A stretch of 52,551 nt of DNA, taken from assembly GCF_030411995.1 (NCBI RefSeq), contig NZ_JASNRC010000021.1, positions 1 through 52,551 of the forward strand, in the 5' to 3' direction. The position numbers and the translations under genes were made by a program. The notes below the pieces were generated by a model, which had not been told where the DNA came from, did no database searches, and saw only the letters and a list, made by a program, of their open reading frames with translations. Below, piece by piece: positions 35,738 through 44,015 of the stretch. Within the stretch, counting starts at the first letter, position 1. Each line of letters starts with the position of its first letter. The stretch is from Massilia sp. YIM B02769 (GTDB taxonomy: Bacteria; Pseudomonadota; Gammaproteobacteria; Burkholderiales; Burkholderiaceae_D).

Positions 35738-36807
35738 GCACGCCCCAGCTTGAAGACGGCTTCATCCGGATCGCCAATGAGCTGTTCGAGGCCATCCTGT
35801 CCCATGGGTTCAGCCAGCGCGAGCTGCTGGTGCTGCTGACAATCGTCCGCAAGACCTACGGCTACGGCAAGAAGGAGGACGACCTGTCGGCATCGCAGAT
35901 CGGCGACCTGTGCGCGCTCGCGCGCCCGCACGTGACGTCCACGCTCAACGCGCTGGCGCTGCGCAATGTGATCACGAAGCGCCCGGGCCGGTTCGGGTCG
36001 ATGATCGGCATCCAGAAAAACCACACGAAGTGGGTGAGTGCTGACCAGCTGAAAAGCACGCCAGATAGTACCGAATCAGTACACCCTAGTACCGAATCGG
36101 TACATGTACCGAATGAGTACAGGGGTAGTACCGAATCGGTACAGGTCGATAGTACCGATTCGGTACACACAAAAGACAACCTTCCAAAAGACAACCACCA
36201 AAAGAAAAGTTCTTGCGCTCCGGCGGTCGGCGAGCAGGACGAAACGGAAACCGGTGAGGATGATGCCGTGGCGGCTGGGAAGCCTCAGCGCCGCACAGCC
36301 GACCAGGTGCAAGCAAGGTTCGAGCGCTTCTACGAGGCCTACCCCCGGAAGCGGTCGCGCAACGACGCCGTCAAGGCGTTCACGAAGCTCAACCCCGACG
36401 ACACGCTGCTCGAGCAGATCCTGGCCAGCCTGGAGCAGGTCAAGGCATCGGGCGAGTGGAGCGATCCGAAGTTCATTCCGTACCCGGCCTCGTGGCTCAA
36501 TGCCGCCGGCTGGCTCGACGAGGTGCAGGCCGCGTACAGCACCGACGAGGTTGCCGTGATCGACGCGTTCAACCACGTGCTGGGCGCCCAGCTGGGCGAC
36601 GTGTCCACGTCGATCTTCGTGCCGGCGCGTGCCGCAGCGATCAGGGAGTTCGTCACGTTCTCGCAGAAGCCAGGCTTCGTCGAAAAGTTCTTCCCCTGGG
36701 TGCGCGACAACGCGGCCATCCCGCCGCGCGCAGGGTTCGATTGGATCATCAGCCGAAAAGGCTTCGCCGACATCAGCGGCGGTCAACACGGAAAGAAAGC
36801 AGCATGA
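35734..36807 (+). CDS. Phage replication protein O, N-terminal domain family
   Basis: A 357-residue replication initiator. Residues about 1-100 match the Phage_rep_O winged-helix domain (GFIRIANELFEAILSHGFSQ, RKTYGYGKKEDDLS, QIGDLCALARPHVT). Residues about 110-145 are a repeated STESV-type linker encoded by five DNA iterons, the likely origin, as lambda ori lies within O. The C-terminal part (FYEAYPRKRSRNDAVKAF onward) probably contacts the helicase. Coupled by ATGA on both sides; the helicase gene follows. Confidence 0.92.
   Translation: MSTPQLEDGFIRIANELFEAILSHGFSQRELLVLLTIVRKTYGYGKKEDDLSASQIGDLCALARPHVTSTLNALALRNVITKRPGRFGSMIGIQKNHTKWVSADQLKSTPDSTESVHPSTESVHVPNEYRGSTESVQVDSTDSVHTKDNLPKDNHQKKSSCAPAVGEQDETETGEDDAVAAGKPQRRTADQVQARFERFYEAYPRKRSRNDAVKAFTKLNPDDTLLEQILASLEQVKASGEWSDPKFIPYPASWLNAAGWLDEVQAAYSTDEVAVIDAFNHVLGAQLGDVSTSIFVPARAAAIREFVTFSQKPGFVEKFFPWVRDNAAIPPRAGFDWIISRKGFADISGGQHGKKAA
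36068..36166. repeat. Five palindromic iterons inside the replication gene (probable ori)
   Basis: GTACCGAATCGGTAC-type 15-mers start at 36068, 36089, 36106, 36128 and 36152. The consensus GTACCGA-N-TCGGTAC is a perfect dyad; copies differ by one or two bases. Spacing is 21, 17, 22 and 24 bp. Confidence 0.88.
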
Positions 36808-38174
36808 GCAACATGGCAGACCACAACCCCATCCCGCAGTCGATCGAGGCCGAGCAGGCCGTGCTGGGCGCGCTGCTCAGGGTCAACGACGCCGTCGACA
36901 AGCTGGGCGACCTGCAGGTGAAGCATTTCACCCGCGACGACCACCGCGCGATCTACGCTGAGATCCTGGCGTTGATCAAGCAGGGCCACGCCGCCGACCC
37001 GGTTACCGTCTGGGCCGCGCTGCAAGCTCGTGGCGGTCCGTTCCTCGACGGCCTGGGAGAGTACCTCATCAAGCTGTCGCAGAGCGTGCCGAGCGCCGCC
37101 AACGTCAGCCGCTACGTCAGCATCGTGGTCGACCGCGCTCTGCTGCGCGGCGTGATGCACGTGGCCGATTCGATCAACGGTCTGGCCCAGAACACAAAGG
37201 GAAAGTCCGCCGACGAGATCCTGGATGCCATGCAGTCGATGGTCACCAGCCTGGCCGAGCGGCGCGTGCGCAACGAGCCGCGGATGATCCGCGATGTGCT
37301 GCAGGGCGTGCTGGAACAGATCGAGAAGCGCGCCGAGGGCGAGAGCGGCGCCATGCCGACCGGGATCGCACCGATTGACCGCCTGTTCAACGGCGGCCTG
37401 CGTCCTGGCCAGCTGATCATCGTCGCCGGCCGCCCCTCGATGGGCAAGACCGCGCTGACCTCCGACATCGGCCTGAACATGGCGGCGGACGTCAGCGTGC
37501 TCAACTTCAGCATGGAAATGGAGAGCCAGGAAATCGCGGCGCGCGCGCTCTCCAACCGCGGCCGCGTGCCGCTGGCGTCGATCCTGGGCGACATGTCCGG
37601 CGCCGAGGACTGGCCCGGGGTGACGAACGGCTGCATCAAGCTCGACAGCCTGCGCTTTGCCATCGACGACACCCCGGCCATCTCGCTGCTCGACCTGCGT
37701 ATGAAGGCGAAGGCCTGGAAGCGCCGTCACGGCCTCGACGTCATCATCGTCGATTACCTGGGCCTGATGAGCGGCGGGGAGGGCGAGAAGCGCCACGAGC
37801 AGATCGGCTCATACTCGCGCGGGCTGAAGGCGCTGGCCAAGGAACTCGGCGTGGCCGTCATCGCGCTGGCCCAGCTCAATCGAGCGGTCGAAGGGCGGCC
37901 CGACAAGCGCCCTGTGCTTTCTGATCTGCGCGACTCGGGCGAGATCGAGCAGGACGCTGACATCGTCATGCTGGTGCACCGCCCCGAGATGTACGAGCCG
38001 GAGAACGCCGAGCTACGCGGCTTTGCCGAGGTGCTGGTGCGCAAGCAGCGCAGCGGCGCGCTGGGCGACATCCAGCTGCGCTTCGAGGGAGCAACGTGCC
38101 GCTTCGAACCCTGGAGCGGCTGCCCACCGCAGGCGGCGCCAGGCCGTGGTCGCAGCAGCCCGAGGTTCGAATGA
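36804..38174 (+). CDS. Replicative DNA helicase, DnaB family
   Basis: A 456-residue hexameric helicase. The DnaB N-terminal domain (PQSIEAEQAVLGALLR, about residues 9-24) is followed by a RecA-like motor with Walker A GRPSMGKTAL (about 210), Walker B VIIVDYLGLM and ALAQLNRAVEGRPDKRP. The protein resembles host DnaB rather than lambda P, so the phage brings its own helicase. Its start overlaps the O-type stop and its stop overlaps the RusA start, both ATGA. Confidence 0.94.
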   Translation: MSNMADHNPIPQSIEAEQAVLGALLRVNDAVDKLGDLQVKHFTRDDHRAIYAEILALIKQGHAADPVTVWAALQARGGPFLDGLGEYLIKLSQSVPSAANVSRYVSIVVDRALLRGVMHVADSINGLAQNTKGKSADEILDAMQSMVTSLAERRVRNEPRMIRDVLQGVLEQIEKRAEGESGAMPTGIAPIDRLFNGGLRPGQLIIVAGRPSMGKTALTSDIGLNMAADVSVLNFSMEMESQEIAARALSNRGRVPLASILGDMSGAEDWPGVTNGCIKLDSLRFAIDDTPAISLLDLRMKAKAWKRRHGLDVIIVDYLGLMSGGEGEKRHEQIGSYSRGLKALAKELGVAVIALAQLNRAVEGRPDKRPVLSDLRDSGEIEQDADIVMLVHRPEMYEPENAELRGFAEVLVRKQRSGALGDIQLRFEGATCRFEPWSGCPPQAAPGRGRSSPRFE

Positions 38175-38581
38175 CGCGCCCGGCCATCCTGGTGACCCTG
38201 CCATTCCCCGACCGCCGCCTGAACCCGAACAACTCGAAAGGCAAGCACTGGGCGTCGACGGTGGCGCTGCGCAAGTCGGCCCGCGCCGGCGCCGCGCTGC
38301 TGACCCAGGCTGCCGCCACCGGCCAGCGCTTCGAGCCGGGCGCCGAGCTGGCGCTGGTGATCACGTTCGTACAGCCCGACCGCCGCGCCCGTGACCGCGA
38401 CAACCTGCTGGCCGCGTGCAAGCCGATGCTGGACGGCGTGGCTGACGCCCTGGGCGTGAACGACAGCCAGTTCGAGCCGGTGACGATCCGGCGCGAGTAT
38501 GGGGGAAAGCCTGGCGCGGTGCGGGTGGAGATCGGCGGCGCGTTACGGTTTGGGGAGGCTCACGATCCGCTCGCACTCTGA
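38171..38581 (+). CDS. RusA-family Holliday junction resolvase
   Basis: 136 residues. RARDRDNLLAACKPMLDGVADALGVNDSQFE (about 75-105) carries the acidic active-site residues of RusA, and the N-terminal LPFPDRRLNPNNSKGKHW strand is typical. Resolves four-way junctions during phage recombination and replication. Coupled to the helicase gene by ATGA. The convergent gene at 38543 overlaps its last 39 bp. Confidence 0.85.
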   Translation: MTRPAILVTLPFPDRRLNPNNSKGKHWASTVALRKSARAGAALLTQAAATGQRFEPGAELALVITFVQPDRRARDRDNLLAACKPMLDGVADALGVNDSQFEPVTIRREYGGKPGAVRVEIGGALRFGEAHDPLAL

Positions 38582-38764
38582 CGCGAACTTCTCGCGCGAA
38601 GGCTCCTTGCCAAGGACTGAGTGGGGATGCCACTTACTACCGTTCACACTGCGCGCGTCGAACTTCACAAGGTCGCCCGGGAGGATATCGACGACCTTGA
38701 GCTCTTGATTGCTGGGGGTGGCATAAACACCTCCCTTTACTACTTTTGATTGGTCAATAGGCAT
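38543..38764 (-). CDS. Small phage protein of unknown function, convergent to rusA
   Basis: 73 residues with a good AAGGAAAAAGT leader before the ATG. The VVKGGVYATPSNQELKVVDI and PGDLVKFDARSV segments suggest a small beta-barrel. The strand is opposite to its neighbours and the region is AT-richer, marking a late-acquired accessory gene. Confidence 0.55.
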   Translation of the reverse strand: MPIDQSKVVKGGVYATPSNQELKVVDILPGDLVKFDARSVNGSKWHPHSVLGKEPSREKFASECERIVSLPKP

Positions 38765-39004
38765 ACTTTTTCCTTTTTCGATTAATGGTTTTTAGAGGGT
38801 TGCTGCGGTACACAGCAAGACCACTATAACTTCAATTTTTCGCTTCTCCGATCGAGAAATTCCCAGAAACTTTGATCGAAACAGGCCCGATTTTGTGGTA
38901 GCAACGCGACAGTAAAATAATTTCCAAAATTTAACATTTATCACTGGAATAATTCCTCTCGGCATGCTACGCTCACCCGGTCGTCTTTCGCTGAAGGTTA
39001 AATC

Positions 39005-39679
39005 ATGGGATTCGCAGACCGTTACATCCACGCACTGAGCGCGCCGAATCTCAAGGACGACGAGCGCCACCACCAGGCCGAGCCGCTGCTCGCGGCAGCC
39101 TTCGCTGCTGCTGAGGTATCGGGCGATCTCGGCCCGCTGCTGCACCGCGTGAAGTTCGCCGCCGCCACTGCGCGGAATATGGCCCATGCTGCCAGTGCTC
39201 GCGAGCGCGCGGAGAAGGGGCTGGCCGAGGCGATCCGCGCGAAGGATGCGCACCGCGAAGCCGACTGCCGGCAGGCGCTGGCCGGCGACGCGGTCGAGTC
39301 GGAACGTGGCGTTGCATGTTTGGCCCAGCTGCTGCGCCTGTGGACCGCCGAGGTGATCAAACGCGGCCGTGCGCGCCGCTGGGTGCCCGAGAACACCGCC
39401 TGGGACGCTGACGCCGCTCAGAAGCTGTACCGCATGGTGGCCGAGCACTCGCTGGCGCACTGGCTCGATGGGAACTGTTCGCCGTGCGGCGGCACTGGCG
39501 TAGTCGAGAGCCGCACCTGCAAGCCCTGCTGCGGCACTGGCGCGGCGGATCTTCCCATGGCGGCCGGCTTCGTCCGCGAGCACACGCTGAACATGGTGAG
39601 CGAGCTGCACAGCATCGTGGACAGCCACGCTGCTCGTGCCGCGTCAAAATTGCGCCAATATATCCCTTCAGCGAGTTGA
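39005..39679 (+). CDS. Q-like late antiterminator with zinc finger
   Basis: 224 residues. A CxxC-type pair, Cys158/Cys161 (CSPCGGTG) and Cys172/Cys175 (CKPCCGTG), forms a DnaJ-like zinc finger as in phage Q proteins of the 82/21 type, with flanking helices (QKLYRMVAEHSL). It is located after the replication genes and before the late block, which is Q's place. GAAGG lies upstream of the ATG. About 240 AT-rich bp before it carry no gene and may hold its promoter. Assignment rests on motif and position. Confidence 0.7.
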   Translation: MGFADRYIHALSAPNLKDDERHHQAEPLLAAAFAAAEVSGDLGPLLHRVKFAAATARNMAHAASARERAEKGLAEAIRAKDAHREADCRQALAGDAVESERGVACLAQLLRLWTAEVIKRGRARRWVPENTAWDADAAQKLYRMVAEHSLAHWLDGNCSPCGGTGVVESRTCKPCCGTGAADLPMAAGFVREHTLNMVSELHSIVDSHAARAASKLRQYIPSAS

Positions 39680-39762
39680 ATTATTGAAAATGTTCCAGCG
39701 GCATGTTAACGTTCAGCTTGCTACTTTTGGCAATGTGCTTTTCACCATCGCAGGAGATTTTG

Positions 39763-40092
39763 ATGCGCCCAGCCCAGTACCGAGACACTGCAGGAAAAGC
39801 AGTCATAATGGCGTTTATCATGAGTTGCTTTCTTGCAATTCCATATGCCGGCGCGGTTATTGGGGCGGTCATCGTCCTGTTGCTCATGATCCGGATTTCA
39901 GTCGACTCAAAAAGTAAGCTGACCCATGCCGGCATTCTCTTTTGTACGATTTTTGTTTATCTTGCCGTTACGGTTAAAGGCATCATGGTAAAGGCAGAGA
40001 TTATCAATGTCGCCATGGCCCTTTTTATCGTCAGCTTTGTTGGGCTGATGATCTTGGCTCGGGGCGGCGTGGAGTGGTACAAAGGTGACTGA
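39763..40092 (+). CDS. Accessory phage membrane protein
   Basis: 109 residues with about three transmembrane segments (AVIMAFIMSCFLAIPYAG, AVIGAVIVLLLMIRI, VAMALFIVSFVGLMIL). AGGAG lies 7 nt before the ATG. Codon use is clearly AT-richer than neighbouring phage genes, so it looks like a separately acquired accessory gene. A holin is possible by size but no endolysin is adjacent, so the function is left open. Confidence 0.6.
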   Translation: MRPAQYRDTAGKAVIMAFIMSCFLAIPYAGAVIGAVIVLLLMIRISVDSKSKLTHAGILFCTIFVYLAVTVKGIMVKAEIINVAMALFIVSFVGLMILARGGVEWYKGD

Positions 40093-40256
40093 TAGACCTG
40101 TATGTTGACGAAGGCATCGAACGTACTATGCAACTCAACAGTACTTAAGATAAACTTCAGTTTCCCATTCTTCCGGCCTCGTAATGTGCGCCCCGCGCCA
40201 CCGATAACCGGGACTCGCGACAGTACCCAGCCATTGATGCTGTCGCACGCCCATAG

Positions 40257-40290
40257 AAAAAGCCTGAACTGAATGTTCGGGCTTTTTCTT
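40257..40290. terminator. Bidirectional terminator between convergent genes
   Basis: AGCCTGAAC (40261-40269) pairs with GTTCGGGCT (40275-40283), flanked by A5 and T5. It ends the accessory membrane gene on one side and the minus-strand gene at 40299 on the other. The 206-bp gap holds nothing else recognised. Confidence 0.8.
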
Positions 40291-40298
40291 TTAGCGCA

Positions 40299-40502
40299 TC
40301 ACTTCCGCGAATACAAGAACACCACTTTGTCTGAATTGAAGAAGTAGGTCCTTTCGCCACTCATCAATGCATAGCCGCCATCGCCAAGGATGCCAATAGT
40401 CCCGTCTTTCGTTACTCCGTTGACGAAGGAAACTGACCATTCCGCTTCCCCGTGCCCTGGGTTCTCCTCGCGCTGAACCAAAGCGTATTCAACAATATCC
40501 AT
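40299..40502 (-). CDS. Small phage protein of unknown function
   Basis: 67 residues from the ATG preceded by AAAGGG. Sequence (MDIVEYALVQREENPGHGEA, IGILGDGGYALMSGERTYFF) suggests a small beta-rich globule. AT-rich, opposite strand to neighbours, own terminator: a moron-like cassette. Confidence 0.55.
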   Translation of the reverse strand: MDIVEYALVQREENPGHGEAEWSVSFVNGVTKDGTIGILGDGGYALMSGERTYFFNSDKVVFLYSRK

Positions 40503-40595
40503 AGTGCGCCCTTTCGTGATGAGTGAAAGGCAACATTTTACCAATGCCGTCTGCTGCAGTAATGCGCCAGCGGCATTTTTATTTCCCAGGTCACC

Positions 40596-40808
40596 ATGAA
40601 GAATAAAATCGCAATCAAGTCATCATCCCTGCCTGTGCGCTCGCCGCTGATGTTTGCCATCGTGATGTGGCTGCTGTGCGATCGGCTGGCGGCGCCTGCC
40701 TGGGCGTATGGCGTGCTGTGGACAATCGTGGCGCTGTGGACGGTGGTGTTCGTCATCAGCCTGTTCAGTACCACCTTCCGCGATGTGCCCGGCTTCGGCG
40801 AGAAGTAG
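40596..40808 (+). CDS. Small phage membrane protein
   Basis: 70 residues with two hydrophobic segments (PLMFAIVMWLLCDRLAAPAW and YGVLWTIVALWTVVFVISLF) and a basic N-terminus. The size and topology would suit a small membrane effector. The next gene follows after one base. Confidence 0.55.
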   Translation: MKNKIAIKSSSLPVRSPLMFAIVMWLLCDRLAAPAWAYGVLWTIVALWTVVFVISLFSTTFRDVPGFGEK

Positions 40809-40809
40809 C

Positions 40810-41193
40810 GTGGATCGGCCAATCCCAAGCCTACGGGTCCAGATCGGCAGCGAGATCGTGCTGCGCCGAGCCGAGCCGCATGTGCTTGAGTGCGACGAGC
40901 TGACCAGCCGCGCCACGGTGGTGCATCTGCGCCCGCAACTGCGCCCCGGCGAGATCCTGGTCGAGCGCATGGGCGACATTCCACTGATCGTCGTCGACGA
41001 GAGCCTGATCTTCCCGACGCCGACTGCTGAGACCATGGGCTTCGATACCTGGATGAAGCAGCGCACCGACCTGGCGCACGCCGAGTTCATGCGCCGCACC
41101 TCGCGTCTGCTGTGGTGTGACTGGCGCGCCGCCACGACGCCGGCCGAGATCGCGCGCATCTACGGCATCCGGGCTGGCGAGGTGAAGCCGTGA
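40810..41193 (+). CDS. Phage protein of unknown function
   Basis: 127 residues from a GTG at 40810, one base after the preceding stop. RPQLRPGEILVERMGDIPLI and a C-terminal MRRTSRLLWCDWRAATTPAEIARIYGI helix-turn-helix-like end are notable. The stop overlaps the next GTG (GTGA). Confidence 0.55.
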   Translation: MDRPIPSLRVQIGSEIVLRRAEPHVLECDELTSRATVVHLRPQLRPGEILVERMGDIPLIVVDESLIFPTPTAETMGFDTWMKQRTDLAHAEFMRRTSRLLWCDWRAATTPAEIARIYGIRAGEVKP

Positions 41194-41444
41194 GTCCGCT
41201 CGCCATCGTCTATCAAGACAAGATCATCCGCAGCGTGGTCGCTGACCGGCCCGCGATGTGCTATCCGGTGCACCAGCCGCTGGCGCTGGAAGACATTTGC
41301 AACTTGCTCGCCGACGGCGCCGAGGCCAAGCGCCTGCTGCGCGCCAAGGGCTGGGGCCAGCCCGGCATGACCGTGCTGGAGATCGCGCAGTTGCTGCCGT
41401 GCGCGCCGCAGCGCCCGGCACGCAAGAAGAAAGGAAAGCGCTGA
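41190..41444 (+). CDS. Small phage protein of unknown function
   Basis: 84 residues starting with a coupled GTG; the C-terminus is strongly basic (RPARKKKGKR), suggesting nucleic-acid contact. The stop overlaps the next start (TGATG). Confidence 0.5.
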   Translation: MSPLAIVYQDKIIRSVVADRPAMCYPVHQPLALEDICNLLADGAEAKRLLRAKGWGQPGMTVLEIAQLLPCAPQRPARKKKGKR

Positions 41445-41602
41445 TGGCTACGACAACGTTGATGTTTAAGCTGAAGGTGCGCTGGTGGCTCAAGCTCTAC
41501 TTAGCTGGCGTGATGATCACCGCGAGGCTGACGCGCGCCGAGCCGAACTGGGAGCGTGTCCGCTACTGGATCGGCAAGGGCACGAAGATCGAGGTGCGCT
41601 GA
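41444..41602 (+). CDS. Small basic phage protein of unknown function
   Basis: 52 residues (MATTTLMFKLKVRWWLKLYL...), below usual ORF cut-offs. It is coupled by TGATG on both sides and has AAAGGAAAG upstream. Basic with one amphipathic or membrane-active segment. Confidence 0.55.
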   Translation: MATTTLMFKLKVRWWLKLYLAGVMITARLTRAEPNWERVRYWIGKGTKIEVR

Positions 41603-41940
41603 TGCCGAAGCTGCGCACCCTGAGGTCGAGCTTGAAGGCGCCAGTCGGCCGCCTCGCCATGCCAGCGCCAGCCAGGCCTGGAGTCGTCGAGCGCAAGCGC
41701 GGCTCGGCAGGCGTCAAGGACCGCGAGCGCATCCGAGAGCGAGACGGCGGCCTGTGCCAGGAGTGCAAGCGGCGAGGGCGCACAAGCGTCGGCACCGTGG
41801 TGGACCACATCAAGCCGCTCTGGGCTGGCGGGTCCGACGACGACGAGAACAAAGAGCTGCTGTGCCAGACGCCCTGCCATGACGCCAAGACGGCGAGGGA
41901 AGCAAGGCAGCGCGCCGCTGGCGGTCTCATCGAGGGCTGA
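41602..41940 (+). CDS. HNH endonuclease
   Basis: 112 residues. The CQECKRRGR zinc pair, VVDHIKPLWAGG (first His) and ENKELLCQTPCHDAKTARE complete an HNH nuclease. In HK97-like cos phages an HNH protein next to terminase is needed for cos cleavage. The gene lies directly before the small terminase. Confidence 0.88.
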   Translation: MPKLRTLRSSLKAPVGRLAMPAPARPGVVERKRGSAGVKDRERIRERDGGLCQECKRRGRTSVGTVVDHIKPLWAGGSDDDENKELLCQTPCHDAKTAREARQRAAGGLIEG

Positions 41941-42033
41941 CAGAGGGGGGGTATCAAACCTTTGCGACCTCGACCTCAGGACACCGACTAGCTTCCCATT
42001 CGCAGAATAAATCCCCCTTTCGAAAGAATTCAA

Positions 42034-42345
42034 ATGGCAGGCCAACCAGGACGGAGCGGCGGCGCCCGGCCGGGTGCTGGCCGACCGAAAAAAACACCCG
42101 TCGTGCTGCCCCTCTCGGTGCCGTACAGCGATCCCCTCGACTTCCTCAGGGCGGTAATGAACGACTCCGGCACCGAAGCGAAGCTGCGTGTCGACGCGGC
42201 CCGCGCGCTGATGCCGTTCGTGCACCAGAAGAAGGGCGAGGGCGGGAAGAAGCAGCAGAAGGATGAGGACGCGCAGAAGGTGGCCAGCAAGTTCGGCCAG
42301 GCGGCGCCACCGCGGCTCGCCGCTGCTGACGGCAAGAAGATATGA
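42034..42345 (+). CDS. Terminase small subunit
   Basis: 103 residues. The Gly/Arg/Pro-rich start GGARPGAGRPKK is typical of phage small terminases, followed by a helical region (DFLRAVMNDSGTEAKLRVDA). It recognises the packaging site and recruits the large subunit, whose start overlaps its stop (ATGA). Confidence 0.75.
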   Translation: MAGQPGRSGGARPGAGRPKKTPVVLPLSVPYSDPLDFLRAVMNDSGTEAKLRVDAARALMPFVHQKKGEGGKKQQKDEDAQKVASKFGQAAPPRLAAADGKKI

Positions 42346-44015
42346 CGATGGAGTGGACGACAGCATGTCCCGATTGGGAGCGACGCCTGCAGGCTGGCGA
42401 GTCGATCATTCCAGCGCCGATCTTCCCCGAGCAGGCGGCCCAGGCGCTGGCCATCTTCAAAGAACTGCGCGTGGTCGACTTGGCCGGCAAGCCGACATTC
42501 GGTGAGTGCAGTGAGCAGTGGGTATTTGATTTCGTCGCCGCCATCTTCGGCGGCTACGATGGCGAGACCGGCAAGCAGCTGATCCGGGAGTACTACCTCT
42601 TGATCAGCAAGAAGAACACGAAATCGACGATCGCCGCCGGCATCATGCTGACGGCCGTTATCCTCTGCTGGCGCAACGAGGAGGAGCACCTGATCCTGGC
42701 GCCGACCAAGGAGGTAGCCGACAACAGCTTTAAGCCGGCCGCCGCCATGGTGCGCGCCGACGACGAGCTGTCCGCCCTGTTCCATGTCCAGGACCATGTT
42801 CGCACCATCACTCACCGTGTGTCGCGTGCCTCGCTAAAGGTGGTGGCCGCTGACACCGACACCGTGTCGGGCAAGAAGTCCGGGCGCATCCTGGTGGACG
42901 AGCACTGGCTGTTCGGCAAGCGCGCCAATGCCGCGGCGATGTTCATGGAGGCCCTGGGCGGGCAGATCTCGCGGCCGGAAGGTTGGGTCATCTACCTGAC
43001 CACCCAGAGCGACGAGCCGCCGGCCGGCGTGTTCAAGGAAAAGCTCGACTACTACCGGGACGTCCGCGACGGAAAAATCTACGACCGCAAGTCGCTGGGC
43101 GTCTTGTATGAATACCCGCCGTCCTTGGTAAAGGCGAAAGCCTACCTCGACTCGTCGACCTACTACATCACCAACCCGAACATCGGACGCTCGGTCAGCA
43201 GCGAGTGGCTTGAGGACGAGCTCAAGAAACTGCTGCACAAGACCGACGGCTCGCTGCAGAAATTCCTAGCCAAGCACCTGAACGTGCAGATTGGCATGAA
43301 CCTGCGCGCCGACCGCTGGAGTGGCGCCGACTTCTGGGAGCGGCAGGCGAAGGCGCCAGGCCTGACGCTCGAAGAACTGCTCGACCGATCCGAGGTCGTC
43401 ACAGTCGGCATCGACGGTGGTGGCCTGGACGACTTGCTGGGCTTCGCAGCTCTGGGCCGCGAACGGGGCACGAAGAAGTGGCTCGCCTGGACGCGCGCGT
43501 TCGCACATCCGATCGCCATCGAGCGCCGCAAGAGCGAAGAGACCAAGTACAGCGACTTCGAGCAGCAGGGCGACCTGGTGATCATCGACGAACTGCCCGG
43601 CGACGTCGCCGCGGTGGCTGCGCTGGTCAAGCAGGTGGACGACAGCGGGTTGCTCGCATCGGTCGGTCTGGACCCGGAAAAGACGCACAAGGTCATGTTC
43701 CAGGCCCTGGTCGACGAGGAGATCGACGAAGAGAAGTGCTTCGCCATCTCGCAGGGCTGGAAGCTGATCGGCCCAATCAGCGTCGCCGAACGCAAGCTCG
43801 CCGAGGGCGTGCTGGTGCACGGCGGCCAGCCGCTCATGACCTGGTGCGTCGGCAATGCCAAGGTCGAGCCGCGCGGGAATGCGGCGCTGATCACCAAGCA
43901 AGCGTCGGGTACCGGAAAGATCGACCCGTTGATGGCGCTGTTCAATGCCGTCTCCCTCATGGCGCTCGACCCGGAAACGCCAGACGCACCCGAAATTATC
44001 GTATTGGACTTCTGA
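42342..44015 (+). CDS. Terminase large subunit
   Basis: 557-residue packaging motor of the Terminase_1 type. ATPase: SKKNTKST (Walker A variant, about residues 88-95), adenine-contact APTKEVADNSF and Walker B GRILVDEHW (about 182-190). Nuclease: VTVGIDGGGLDDLLG (about 353) and a later acidic patch. It ends one codon before the portal gene, the usual order. Confidence 0.93.
   Translation: MTMEWTTACPDWERRLQAGESIIPAPIFPEQAAQALAIFKELRVVDLAGKPTFGECSEQWVFDFVAAIFGGYDGETGKQLIREYYLLISKKNTKSTIAAGIMLTAVILCWRNEEEHLILAPTKEVADNSFKPAAAMVRADDELSALFHVQDHVRTITHRVSRASLKVVAADTDTVSGKKSGRILVDEHWLFGKRANAAAMFMEALGGQISRPEGWVIYLTTQSDEPPAGVFKEKLDYYRDVRDGKIYDRKSLGVLYEYPPSLVKAKAYLDSSTYYITNPNIGRSVSSEWLEDELKKLLHKTDGSLQKFLAKHLNVQIGMNLRADRWSGADFWERQAKAPGLTLEELLDRSEVVTVGIDGGGLDDLLGFAALGRERGTKKWLAWTRAFAHPIAIERRKSEETKYSDFEQQGDLVIIDELPGDVAAVAALVKQVDDSGLLASVGLDPEKTHKVMFQALVDEEIDEEKCFAISQGWKLIGPISVAERKLAEGVLVHGGQPLMTWCVGNAKVEPRGNAALITKQASGTGKIDPLMALFNAVSLMALDPETPDAPEIIVLDF

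Noticed and set aside
36068..36166. Protein repeat only
   Set aside because: The DNA copies conserve a palindrome, including a constant GTAC at both ends, beyond what the amino acids need, so an iteron reading is preferred.
38792..39628. 278-codon minus frame opposite the Q-like gene
   Set aside because: The plus-strand zinc-finger gene has a ribosome binding site and motifs; the minus frame runs into AT-rich non-coding sequence.
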